Source of the DNA: Fagopyrum homotropicum
Taxonomy: Eukaryota; Streptophyta; Magnoliopsida; Caryophyllales; Polygonaceae
NCBI GenBank assembly: GCA_033239125.1
Contig: BSWB01000001.1
Location: 141,375,981-141,439,980 of the forward strand
Direction of reading: 5' to 3'
Length of the DNA: 64,000 bases
In this document: positions 35,694 to 46,923 of the stretch, in pieces
Layout: each line of letters opens with the position of its first letter
How positions within the stretch are numbered: the first letter of the stretch is position 1
The notes under the pieces: model-generated
What the model was told of the DNA's origin: nothing
Seen by the model: the letters and a program-made list of their open reading frames with translations, nothing else
Databases searched by the model: none
Position numbers and translations under genes: made by a program

Positions 35694-37537
35694 TGATAAC
35701 ACGATTTATGACTTAGGTTTAGGTAATCATTTAGATAGATTTCTCACTCATTCATGCATGGTTTAGCACTAGTTCACGACGTTTGCACTCAATTCACGTA
35801 TTTTGTCGAGATAGACGTCTACACGGACTTGTGCATTGCTTTGTAGGTATTTTGGGAGATTTAGGAGCTAAATCGATACGTTTGAGGATCGTTCATCAAG
35901 ATGACACACCCTCGGACTCATTAGGATGCAAACTAGAGGCTAATGAGGACTCATGGAACCTTACCAACATAAGCCATGCACCAAATCGAAGCTTAATGAT
36001 CAAAGGCAAAGCTGAATGTCCAAATCACGGTCCACTGGAAGTCCACGGCCGTGGAACTATCCGTGGATTTTGCCAGGTTTTCGTGACAGCTGTGCCATGA
36101 TCTCTTGGCCAGCTCTTGCAAAGTTGTAGTATAAAAGTGGTCCTGCATTGGCTGAGAAGGCATCTTCCATCTAGCATCTTTCAATTGGGGGATTCTCCCA
36201 TCACTCTACACACACAACAATTCTCTCAACAAGAAGATTCTTTAGAGGAGAAGGTAGAAGGAGGCTACCATTGGAGAAGAGCTTCATTGGAGAAGAAGAA
36301 GAGCACACCATTGATAGATTTTGATAGCTTTGTAGTGAAGAATTTCGGAATCGATTTCTAGAGTTGTATGAACCATTTGAACCTTCTTTAAGAAGGGTTG
36401 TGAGTCATTCTAATTCCATTTTTCAACTTGGTTTTGTTTGCTTCACTTGTTCATCTCTTTCTCTTCATTATCTTGCAAATGGAAGCCATGATTTTATGTT
36501 TGATGATTTTGATTGCTATGATGAATGTTGTAGGCTAAATAGATGTGATTCTAGGGTAAGGAAAGGATGGTTATGGCTAGGACTATGATAGGATGGACTT
36601 AGATTAGCCCTTGGGTGACTCACTTGCTTGGACGTAGCCTCTGTTGAAGTCCACGGATTGTTCTTGACAAACCACGGCCGTGGACTTGATAGAACAAACC
36701 GTGATTCTCCTTGGTTCGATGGATCTAGCTTTAGATTGTTAGAATGTTGAAATCCTAAGTGTTTGTCGAGTTAAATCTACCCTAGGGTGACCTAGTGTTA
36801 GCAACTAAGTGTTAGAAGAGACTTACCCGGTGATTCTACTCTTAGATTCCAAAGATAACAAACCCTAGGTAATGGTGAGCCTCATAAGCCGCCATTGGAC
36901 TAAGTGTGCTAGGATAGTTGTTTAGGACTAACCCTTCCGAGACTTACCCGGTAAGGATAGGTTAGATCTCTAGGTTACAATCCGGTTTGTGTAGAAATCC
37001 ATCCCTTAGGTTCTTAGAGACTTACCCGGTGATGAGATCTTAGGGATGGACTAGTGGACCATGAGACCTACCCGGTGATTGATCCCAATCTAGAAACACT
37101 CATTCCCAACATATTATAGTTAATCCAAGGAATGAATAGATAGCTTGAGTCCTATGCCATAACCGGAATTTCCAACCCCTAGAATCCGCTTTTCCCTCTT
37201 TGATCTATACCTCGTGTTTAGCTTGTTTGTTTGTGTTGATTTGTTAGCTTAGTTGATTATTATATTTCGCATGATTTGTGATCTTTGATTGATCATCTAA
37301 AAACCAACCAAAAAACATTGAGATTTTCATTTCTTTATTTCTTTATCTTTTCTTAATCTAGATCTTCACTAAACGTAATCATAAATCGAATCAATCTCAC
37401 CTTAGTCTTTGTGTTCGACCTCGGAATACTATCCCTACTACAAACGTCCCGTACACTGCGGGTTCGCTAGGAGTTAGGATAAATATAAAGAGAATATAAA
37501 TTTAAAACCCATTGCTTATCACATCCTGAGCGTAACA
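35694..37537 (+). repeat. 5' LTR of Athila B
   Basis: Runs from TGATAACACG to GAGCGTAACA. The TATA box TATAAAAG is at 36130-36137. Perfect CCACGGCCGTGG lies at 36043 and 36672. Downstream of the TATA box are four copies of GACYTACCCGGTRA at 36830, 36941, 37019 and 37065. The U5 end has GTACACTGCGGGTTCGCT. Confidence 0.95.
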
Positions 37538-37543
37538 AGTTTT

Positions 37544-37561
37544 TGGCGCCGTTGCCGGGGA
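37544..37561 (+). other. Primer-binding site of Athila B (tRNA-Asp)
   Basis: TGGCGCCGTTGCCGGGGA, six bases after the 5' LTR and identical to the site in element A. Confidence 0.9.
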
Positions 37562-37676
37562 CTAGGTCTAGATTGAGTCTATTTTGTGATTGTTTATAGT
37601 GTAGATCTTTCTTGTTGCTTTTGATCTCTCTTTGGTTTGTGTCTTTGCTTTTCAGGACATCTCACTCTTTAGGTGT

Positions 37677-39619
37677 ATGCGAAGATCTCGTTGCAAGGAT
37701 TTAGCTCCATTCGATCCCGAACCGGAGAAAACCCTTAGGTCTAGATCCAAGAGCATTAAAAAGGGAAAAGAGATGGCCGGAAGAGAACTCCAAGCTGAGT
37801 TGGATGAGGCTTTAGAGCAAATTAGGATAAGGGATGAAGCTTTGGAGAATGAAAGGAGACTTGCCAATGAGAGGCAAGAGGCAACTAGGAGGGAGATTGA
37901 GGAGATTAGGCAAGCTCTTGTGCAAAGAGAGCTTAACCGTCAACAACCTCCTCCACCTCCACCACAACCGCAGCCGGCGGCGGTGAATATTAGGGTTGTG
38001 CCCATTGCTATGGAAGAACCACAAACGTTAGGGCAACGTATGGATCCGGCACAAAGAGCACACCGTCCGGGTGTGAACTTAGGAGATCCCGCAGCCCATG
38101 ATTACGAACTCTGCCCTCAAGTTCTACAAATGATCCGGCATAATCAATTTGGAGGGATGGAAGGAGAGTCTCCTCATCAACACTTGATAAACTATGAGAT
38201 CTTGATGGAGACTCTTAGACCGCCTAGATTGGAGAGCAACAACCATAAGCTTAGGGATTTCTCCTTCTCTCTTAAGGATAAAGCTTTGACTTGGTATCAA
38301 TCTATTCCACAAGGGCGAGTCGGTACTTGGAAGGAGATGACAACCGAGTTTTTGACTAAGTTCTTCCCACCTTCCAAGACTACCGAGTTAAGAGGGAAGA
38401 TCAATGCCTTCGTGATAAAGGATAGAGAGAGTTTGTTCAAATCTTGGGAGAGATTCAAAGACCTTCTCCTAGATTGTCCACACCATGGTATACCGAAGAT
38501 TGAGCTATTGGAGATCTACTTCAAAGGACTTGATGAAGATAGCCAATTCAAGCTCCAATCTCTTTCCGGTGGGACTTTCATGGAGAAGCATGTAGACGAA
38601 GCTTGGGAGTTTGTAGAGAAACAAGCTCTAGTTATTGAGAAATACTCCCATAAGAAGAGTGAAGGGAGAAAAGCGGGAGCATATGAGGTGAGTGAAGTCA
38701 CCATGAGCAACTTCAAGCTTGATGCCATCAATAATGAATTGAAGTCCTTGAGGGAGTTGTGTGCTACAACTTTGAAGAACCAAGCAACTCCTCAAGTGCA
38801 AGTGCAAGCTAATTTGTCTTCCAAGGAGGAAGATGTGAATTACATGGGAAGGGGCAACTACAACAACAACTACCAAGGCCCAAGGAACTTCAACAACAAC
38901 CGGCAATTCAACAATTACCGGCCCAACCACAACCATCCCGGGTTTTCCTATTCTAATCCGGATGGAGCCTTGAACCCTCCCGCTTCCGCAAGCACAACTC
39001 CACCACCAAAAGCTTCACAAGAACCTCCACCCGGATTTACTCAACCTCCAAAGGATAGAACCGAAATGATGTTTGAGCAATTGTTTGGAAGGTTGAGTGG
39101 TCTTGAGAGCACCGTGACTTCAATTTCTAAGGCTCAAAAGGTATTGGAAGCACAAGTGTTCCAAAAGGCGGGTGAAGCCCATAGAGATCCGGGAAAGCTT
39201 CCCGGAAGGACCGAAGACAACCCAAGAGGCCAAGTGTTGGCTATCACTACAAGGAGCGGGTTGAGCATGAAAGATCCTTTGCCCAAGGAGAATGCTAAAG
39301 GGAAACAAGTGGTGATAGAGGAAGAGACTTTGCAAGAAGATGGAGGCAAGAGCAAGGATGTAGAGCCAACTTATGTGGCACCACCTCCATACAAACCACC
39401 ACTACCATTCCCACAATCACGAGCAAGAGCTCGCTTGGACAATCACTTTGGTAAATTCCTTGAACTAATGTCTAAATTGCATATTAACATTCCGTTCATG
39501 GATGCTATTTTAGGAATGCCGGCATATGGCAAGTTCTTGAAAGAGATACTCTCCAACAAAAGGAAATTGGAGGAGTATGGGGAAATAAGAATGACCAAGA
39601 GATCCTCGGAATTGATCCA
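37677..39619 (+). CDS. Athila B gag plus protease linker (interrupted by solo LTR C)
   Basis: An open frame from ATG 37677 (MRRSRCKDL), chosen because element A starts at the same motif; an in-frame ATG 45 bp upstream is also possible. A charged coiled-coil-like N-terminus (AELDEALEQIRIRDEALENER) is followed by a Pro run, then the Athila gag core (MIRHNQFGG, SPHQHLINYEILMETL, DKALTWYQSIPQG, FLTKFFPPSKTTELRGKI). An Asn/Gly/Arg-rich tail follows (NYNNNYQGPRNFNNNRQFNN). No zinc knuckle is seen. The native frame ends at 39619 within ELI, where LTR C is inserted; beyond that the ORF reads artificial codons from C to 39764. The frame resumes at 41461. Confidence 0.92.
39615..39619. repeat. Left TSD (ATCCA) of solo LTR C
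   Basis: ATCCA here and at 41456-41460 flank the inverted LTR. Removing the LTR and one copy restores the reading frame of element B. Confidence 0.92.
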
Positions 39620-41455
39620 TGTTACGCTAAGATTGTGTGATGTGCACGCAATAAGTCTTAAATTTATACTCGTTATATTTATCCTAACTGCTAGCGAACC
39701 CGCAGTGTACGGGACGTTTGTAGTAGGGATAGTATTCCGAGGTCGAACACAAAGACTAAGGTGAAATCGAGTCAAACAATGATCAAAGATAGTGTGAATC
39801 TAGACTAAGATAAGATGAGAAACAAAGAAAATTGAAAAACACAATGTTTTTGTTGGTTTTTGAGGTGGTCAAACAAGATCACAAGTCAAGAAAGAAAATG
39901 AAACAAGCTAACAACTCAACTAGCAATCAAACAAGTAACTCAAAACACAAGTATATGATCAAGAGAGAAAAATAGATTCTAGAGGTCAAGATTTCCGGTT
40001 ATGGCATAGGATTCAAGGCTCTAAGGATTCTAAGGACAAGTTGCGGTGTTGGGGAAGAGTGTTTCACTAATGGAAGCAATTACCGGGTAGGTCTCTCACT
40101 TCACTAGTCCCGCATCTAACTCCTATTACCGGGTAGGTCTCAAGGTGGTTAAATAGGGAGATTCTACACAACCGGATACTACTTAAGGGTGCAACCCTCT
40201 CCTTACCGGGTAAGTCTCGGAATAGGGAAGTCTCAAGTACTAATCCTAGCACACTCGATCCAATAGCGGCTTATGAAGCTCACTACTACCTAGCATTCAT
40301 CATCTTAGGTATCTAAGGTCGGAAATCATCGGGTAGATCTCTTCCCTCACTTAGATTGATAGCATTAGGTGATCTTAAGCTAAATTAGGTTTAATAAACA
40401 CTAGGATTTAAACAACCAAGTACCCTAGCATTCAGATTTATCATTTAAAGAGCAACAGGAGAATAAATCGGGCTGTTCTACAGATAAATCGGCCGATTTA
40501 TCTGATGAACAGGACGATTTTTCTTTCTGTTGTGAGTTTCGTGCATATTAATCATCCTAAACTAACATATAAGCTCATCCTATCATCACCCTAGCCATAA
40601 CCATCAATCCATCACTCTAGAATCACAACAAACTAGCCAATAATATGCATATCGAGATCCAACATCATCAAACAAGCATACATGGTGTTCATAGATGAGT
40701 AATGAAAGATGAGAAACAAAATCAATTAATCTTAGCAAAATCCAAGTTGTAGCAAGACTTACAAACTCTTAAATGAAGATCCAAAACGTTCCTAACAATC
40801 CTTGCTAAAGTTCTTCAATCAAAGACTACAAAAGCAACTCCAAATCACTCAAAACCTCACTATTCTCCTACAATGGTGTTCTTCTTCTTCCTTCAATCTT
40901 TGAGAGCTTTTCTTCTCCTCTAATCTTTCTACCAAATTGGTGAGCTGTGAATGAGAGTGTGGGAGAGGAGACATGCTCAGCAACCACCTGAAGGACCACT
41001 TATATTCTCCACCAAGAGCAAGGACGGACAAGAGATCGCGGGACACGTGGCTTAAGCTGTCAAAGCCTCAAAAATCGACCCAGCAGGAGAAAATTGGCCG
41101 ATTTAGCTGCTTGTTGGTCCGATTTTCTTCAGCAGAAAGGTGCTATGATCGTCTAGCCATGAATTGATTCATTGCTTGCACCAATAGTGGTCTTTGTGTC
41201 CCTTGTTGCTCCATTTATGCTCCTCCTTAGCCTTGGATGTGTACCATCATGAGGCTTGGCCCTCAAATGTATCGGTTAATGTCCAAAAGACCCCCGAAAT
41301 ACCTACAAAGCAACGCACAAGTCCGTGTAGACGTCTATCTCGACAAAATAAGCGAATTGAGTGCAAACGTTGCGAATTTGTGCTAAATCATGCATGAATG
41401 AGTGATGAATCTATCTAAATGATTACCTAAACCTAAGTCATAAATCGTGTTATCA
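39620..41455 (-). mobile_element. Solo LTR of a third Athila-like family (element C), inverted
   Basis: On the minus strand it starts TGATAACACGATTTATGACT at 41455 and ends GCGTAACA at 39620 (1,836 bp), with TSD ATCCA. The first ~70 and last ~150 bases closely match LTR B, but the middle has diverged. In place of the CCACGGCCGTGG palindrome it has ATAAATCGGCCGATTTAT (about 40481-40498), and near 41090 the related word AAATTGGCCGATTT. Four copies of a TACCGGGTAGGTCTC-like word at 40081, 40127, 40204 and about 40328 correspond to the repeats in LTR B. No internal region remains, so it arose by recombination between two LTRs. Confidence 0.93.
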
Positions 41456-41460
41456 ATCCA

Positions 41461-44400
41461 AACGATGAAGGAGGAGATGCCTCCCAAGCTAAGAGATCCG
41501 GGTTCTTTTTGTGTCCCAATTGGAGTGGGAGATGTGAAGTATGAGGCCCTTTGTGATCTTGGAGCAAGTGTAAGCATCATACCGCTTGCACTTTGCAACA
41601 AGGTTGGGCTAGGAGAGCCAAAACCGGTCAAGATGACCCTCTATATGGCGGACCGATCTATCACTCATCCGGTTGGGATCTTAGAAGACATACCGGTGCA
41701 ACTTGGGAAGTTCTATGTGCCGATTGATTTTGTGGTTTTGGACATTCCAGGGGACTATCCCGTTCCCATCATCTTAGGAAGACCTTTCCTAGCCACCTCC
41801 GGGTGCCTAGTAGATTGCAAGAATGGGACTCTCTCCTTCAACATTGGAGAAGAGAACATCAAGTTCAAGTTGTCCACAATGATGAAAGGGCCAACCCTTG
41901 ATGAGGATGTCTTCAACATAGTCGAGCAAGAGGAATCTAGAGAAGTTGTGAGCTCGATCTTGATCAAGGACCCTTTGGAGAAGGTTCTTACCCTAAGTAT
42001 GATGGAGGAAGGTGTTGAGGAGGCTTGCAATGAAGAAATCAAGGCCTTAGAAGCATTAGAAAAGGAGACAAGAGTTGAAGATGAAGACCACGAAGAGGTG
42101 CTGAACAGCTGCAAGTTCCACGGGCGTGGAAGTGGTTCCACGGCCGTAGAACTCTCTGTAAAGCCTCAACAAACGAGCCAGGCAAGGTCCACGGCCGTGG
42201 AAGTAGATTAAACCGTGGATTTGGCCGTGATTCTCCCAGAAGCAGCCTCCATTGATGATCAAGCTTCAAGGAGCCTTGAAGGGTCTTCATTTGCTTTGGA
42301 TTCATCTCATCCAACGTTATTTGGATCATCTCCAATCGATAAAGGTCCTCCTAAACTTGAACTCAAACCCCTCCCCTCTCATTTAAAGTATGCTTTTCTT
42401 GGTGATAATTCTACATATCCGGTGATTGTTAATGCATGCTTGAATGATGATGAACTTGCTAAGTTGTTGCATGAACTAAGATTGCATAGGAGAGCCATTG
42501 GCTATACTACTGATGATTTGGTTGGCATAAAACCTTCTTTGTGCATGCATAAGATATTGATGGAAGACAACCATAAACCCTCTATTGAACATCAAAGGAG
42601 ATTGAATCCTATAATGAAAGAGGTAGTCAAAAAGGAAATCATTAAGTTGCTAGATGCGGGAGTTATCTACCCTATCTCGGATAGTAAGTGGGTTAGTCCC
42701 GTTCATGTAGTTCCTAAGAAGGGTGGGATGACCGTAGTGACCAATGAGAACAATGAACTAATCCCAACTAGGACGGTTACGGGGTGGAGAATGTGCATTG
42801 ACTATAGGAAGTTGAACATGGCCTCTAGGAAAGATCACTTCCCTCTCCCCTTCATTAACCAAATGCTAGAGAGATTAGCTCAACATTCTCATTTTTGCTA
42901 TTTAGATGGCTATAGTGGATTCTTCCAAATCCCTATCCACCCCGATGACCAAGAGAAAACAACATTTACATGTCCATGGGGTACTTTTGCTTATAGGAGA
43001 ATGCCATTTGGGTTGTGTAATGCACCCGCCACCTTCCAAAGGTGTATGATGGCTATCTTTTCGGAATACATCGAAAATATCATGGAAGTGTTCATGGATG
43101 ATTTCTCTATTTATGGTTCTTACTTTGATAATTGCTTGGCTAACTTGTCATTAGTATTGCAAAGATGTGAGGAGACAAATCTTGTCTTGAATTGGGAAAA
43201 ATGCCACTTCATGGTAAGTGAAGGCATTGTGTTAGGACACTTGGTGTCTAACCGTGGTATTGAGGTTGATAGGGCCAAGATTGAAACGATAGAGAAGTTG
43301 CCACCACCTACCTCGGTGAAGGGGGTAAGGAGTTTCTTAGGGCATGCCGGTTTTTACCAGAGGTTTATTCAAGACTTCTCTAAAATTTATAAGCCTCTTA
43401 CTAACCTACTAATGAAGGATATTGAATTTGTCTTCTCCAAAGATTGCCTTGAGGCTTTTTTTAGGTTGAAGAACGCCTTGATCTCCGCACCTATAATGCA
43501 ACCTCCGGATTGGAGTTTACCGTTTGAGATCATGTGTGATGCAAAAGATGTAGCCGTTGGGGCTGTTTTGGGGCAAAGGAAAGATGGGCGCACTCATGCC
43601 ATTTACTATGCTAGCAAGACGCTAGATGACGCCCAACTCAATTATGCTACCACCGAGAAGGAGTTGCTAGCGGTTGTGTATGCATTTGAGAAGTTCCGCT
43701 CATATCTTGTTGGAGCGAAGGTCATAGTTTATACGGATCATGCTGCGATCCGTTATCTACTTACAAAGAAGGATGCCAAACCAAGGTTGATTCGGTGGAT
43801 TCTTCTTCTTCAAGAGTTTGATTTGGAAATTCGGGACAAGAAGGGATCCAAGAACTCCGTGGCGGATCACCTTAGTAGACTCCCACCATTGGAGCTTGAA
43901 AGAGATGACATCCCGATTGATGACTCATTTCGGGATGAGCAATTGCAAATGGTGGAAGAATGCTTGTTCCAAGTATCTAGAGGAAGTGAGTCATGGTTTG
44001 CCGACATTGTGAACTACTTAGTATGTGAGGAAGTGCCTCCCGGTTTGACATATGCCCAAAGGAAGAAGTTCTTCAAGGATGTGAGGCACTACTATTGGAG
44101 TGAACCACTTTTGTTCAAGAGAGGGCCGGATGGAATGTTTAGAAGATGCATACCGGAGGATGAGGTGGAGAGTGTGATCCGCCATTGTCATTCCTTGCCA
44201 TGTGGAGGGCATGCTAGCGCACACAAGACATGCGCGAAGGTGTTGCAATCGGGCTTCTTTTGTCCAAGTTTGTTCAAGGATGTGCAAGGTTTTGTGGTAG
44301 CTTGTGATGCTTGCCAAAGGACGGGCAACATCTCAAGGAGGAATGAGATGCCCTTGAACAACATTCAAGAAGTGGAAATATTTGATGTGTGGGGTGTGGA

Positions 44401-45253
44401 CTTCATGGGACCATTTCCCTCTTCTTGTGGCAACCTCTACATCCTATTGGCGGTTGACTATGTTTCAAGATGGGTGGAGGCAATCGCCTCTCCTACAAAT
44501 GATGCCAAGGTGGTGGTGCGGTTCTTCAACCGAGTGATTTTCCCTAGGTTTGGTACACCAAGGGTGATCATTAATGATGGAGGGAAGCACTTCACAAATA
44601 GGAACTTTGGAGCACTTTTGGCTAAGTATGGGATGACTCATAAGGTGGCAACACCTTACCATCCCCAAACTAGTGGCCAAGTCGAGATCTCCAACCGGGA
44701 GATAAAGGCCATTCTTGAGAAGACGGTATCTAGAACTAGAAAGGATTGGGCTATGAAGCTCGATGATGCCTTGTGGGCATATAGAACCACTTTCAAGACA
44801 CCGATTGGCACCACTCCTTACAAGTTGGTCCACCTCCCGGTAGAAATAGAGCATAGAGCACATTGGGCCATCAAGTGGCTAAATTTTGATCTCAAAGAGG
44901 CCGGAGAGAAGAGGTTGCTTGATATGAACGCACTTGAGGAGATCCGGTTGGATGCATACGAGAATGTCCGGATCTACAAGGAGAGGACCAAGCGTTGGCA
45001 TGACAAGAGGATCATCCCCAAGGAGTTGAGTGAAGGAGACCTTGTCCTTCTCTTCAACTCAAGGCTACGGCTCTTTCCCGGAAAGCTCAAATCAAGATGG
45101 ACCGGGCCATATGTGGTGAAGAAGATCTTTCCCCATGGGGCTATTGAGATAGGAGGGGAGCATTGTGGGAACTTTAAGGTGAATGGGCACCGGTTGAAGA
45201 AGTATATCCCGGGAGCTCCGGTGGACATGATTGCCCCGCTTCACCTTGAGTAG
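41461..45253 (+). pseudogene. Athila B protease-RT-RNase H-integrase (one nonsense codon)
   Basis: The frame continues from gag after solo LTR C. Protease has CDLGASVSIIPLALC. A TAA at 42209-42211 interrupts the spacer between protease and RT; the same frame then runs to 45253. RT has MCIDYRKLN, CYLDGYSGF and the intact FMDDF box (43091-43105). RNase H has IMCDAKD and TDHAAIRYL. Integrase has RHCHSLPCGGH...CDACQR and a DD35E triad (Asp codons 44399-44401 and 44576-44578, Glu 44684-44686), followed by the full C-terminal domain (LKSRWTGPYVVKKIFPHGAI). Near 44825 the TPYKLV-HLPVEIEH junction looks about five residues short of the usual Athila pattern. The spacer holds CCACGGCCGTGG at 42189 and two near copies. 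Confidence 0.92.
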
Positions 45254-45654
45254 ACGCCCCGAGCTTGGTCAAGCTAATGACCTTAAAGAAGCGCTTGGTG
45301 GGAGGCAACCCATTGGTAACGTTTTCCTTTTCTCGTTTTGTTTTTGTTTTAGATTTTTCTGTTTTTGTGTGTGTTTTGTGTGCCTTGTGTGTGTTAGAGT
45401 CTTGGTAGCATTGGAAGCCTTGCTTGGCATGAGAATGATGATGATGAACCCCTCATCAATTATGGGTGGAGCGGACGCGGAACTTGGACGGCTAGCGGTG
45501 CCTAGCGCGGGTCCCGACGCTTTGATGAACACTTAGAGCTCTCTACCATTGTTGATAGGATCACCCACCATCAATTCACTTGAGCAATCCTAAATACCAT
45601 AGCAAACCATTTTTACATTGTGAGAATCTCATTTCACTCTTCTTTACTTCATTT

Positions 45655-45693
45655 ACACATTGGGGACAATGTGTTTCTAAGTATGGGGTGGGG
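45655..45693 (+). other. Hairpin plus purine tract, upstream copy (Athila B)
   Basis: ACACATTG-GGGA-CAATGTGT (45655-45674) is a perfect 8-bp stem with a GGGA tetraloop. AAGTATGGGGTGGGG follows at 45679-45693. Confidence 0.75.
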
Positions 45694-46883
45694 TTTGCAT
45701 GATCCTTTGCATGATGAGCATCTAGGGTAGTTTAATATTTGCACATGTCTTGCATTGTATGTAATCATTTCGAAAAATCCTATAAAAATCAAAAAATTTA
45801 AAAAATTTTTGTGCTTTCTAGGCTTGGATATGACCCTAATGATGAATCTTGTCTTGTGGATTGGCTATGGATGGCCTTATGTGTTAAATTGATGAATGCA
45901 TATGTGGACTTGAAGTACTTCTCTTGAATCTCATGAATGATTTGTGATCATGATGTTTGCCTAGAATAGATTGAGTATTGAAGGTCAAAATTACATGATA
46001 GTTCTTGCATACCATCTAGGAATGAATGAGGCAATTCATCTTTCTCTACTTCTCATCTTGATCATGATGTTTGAACACCTCAATGGATATAAATTGACCT
46101 CTTTTGACCCATCCGGGAATAGGAGCATGTTAGTGTGTTGATGTGTGTGAAAAGCAAGTGTGGGGTGAAAATGTTGATGAAAGAATGTCATGAATAAAAT
46201 GCTGAATTTGTTGTGAAAGTGTAGACAAAAACATAGGTTTGGGAACGTTGGCTTAAATGACAAGTAACTCGGTACACTTCACATAATCGGGTGTTGGTGC
46301 CTTGCCAAAGTCAAATAAACCAATAGTCCTAACGAGCTTTGGTATGTGTGTCCGGTGTGGATGCACCTCGAAAAATAGAAAAAGCCCGAGGATGGCTAAT
46401 CACCAAGGTTTCGGCTTTTGTACATCAATGCTATTGTCTCAAAAATAAGTAAAGGAAAAAGAAAAGAAAGAAAAGATAGAGAAAATATACACTTGAGGGA
46501 AGTTGATCGAGGACAAGATTGTGGAGTTAGTTCCATTCCCGGATTAGCATCACATAGCCTAGAAAAATCTTCACCTAATCACAACGTTTCTTGGCCTTTT
46601 AGTTCATAAGACCTTATGACCTATTTGCATGTTTGTAAGACTTAGTACTCTAGATTGGATATGCTCTTGATTATCTTGACTTCCTCATTTTTACATTTCA
46701 AGCATACTTTTGAGTTAAGTACAATTGTCTTTCCATGCCTTCACTTATTTGATACATAATTGCTTATCCTTTGCCATGAAACATGACTATGAAGGTGATT
46801 CAATAGTAGAAGCACAAACCCAAAAAGATTTTGCCATTTTTCTGCATACATAAATCATGTCATCTCTAGTCTCTAGTTGAGAA

Positions 46884-46917
46884 TTTGCTCGGGGACGAGC
46901 AAACCTTAAGTATGGGG
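46884..46917 (+). other. Hairpin plus polypurine tract at the 3' LTR (Athila B)
   Basis: TTTGCTCG-GGGA-CGAGCAAA (46884-46903) is a perfect 8-bp stem with a GGGA tetraloop. AAGTATGGGG follows at 46908-46917, six bases before the 3' LTR, and is the likely plus-strand primer. Confidence 0.75.
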
Positions 46918-46923
46918 TATTTT

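Larger units (their letters stand above)
45254..46923 (+). other. 3' UTR of Athila B
   Basis: Non-coding. It starts with the Athila-typical segment around 45290-45312 (GCGCTTGGTGGGAGGCAACC). It then holds the upstream hairpin/purine module (45655-45693), a block at 46264-46425 matching element A, and the LTR-proximal module (46884-46917). No env-like ORF is present. Confidence 0.8.

Noticed and set aside
35783..36588. ORFs inside LTR B (also at 46984-47819)
   Set aside because: Duplicated simply because LTRs are; open frames are short, overlap the TATA box and palindromes, and have no domain.
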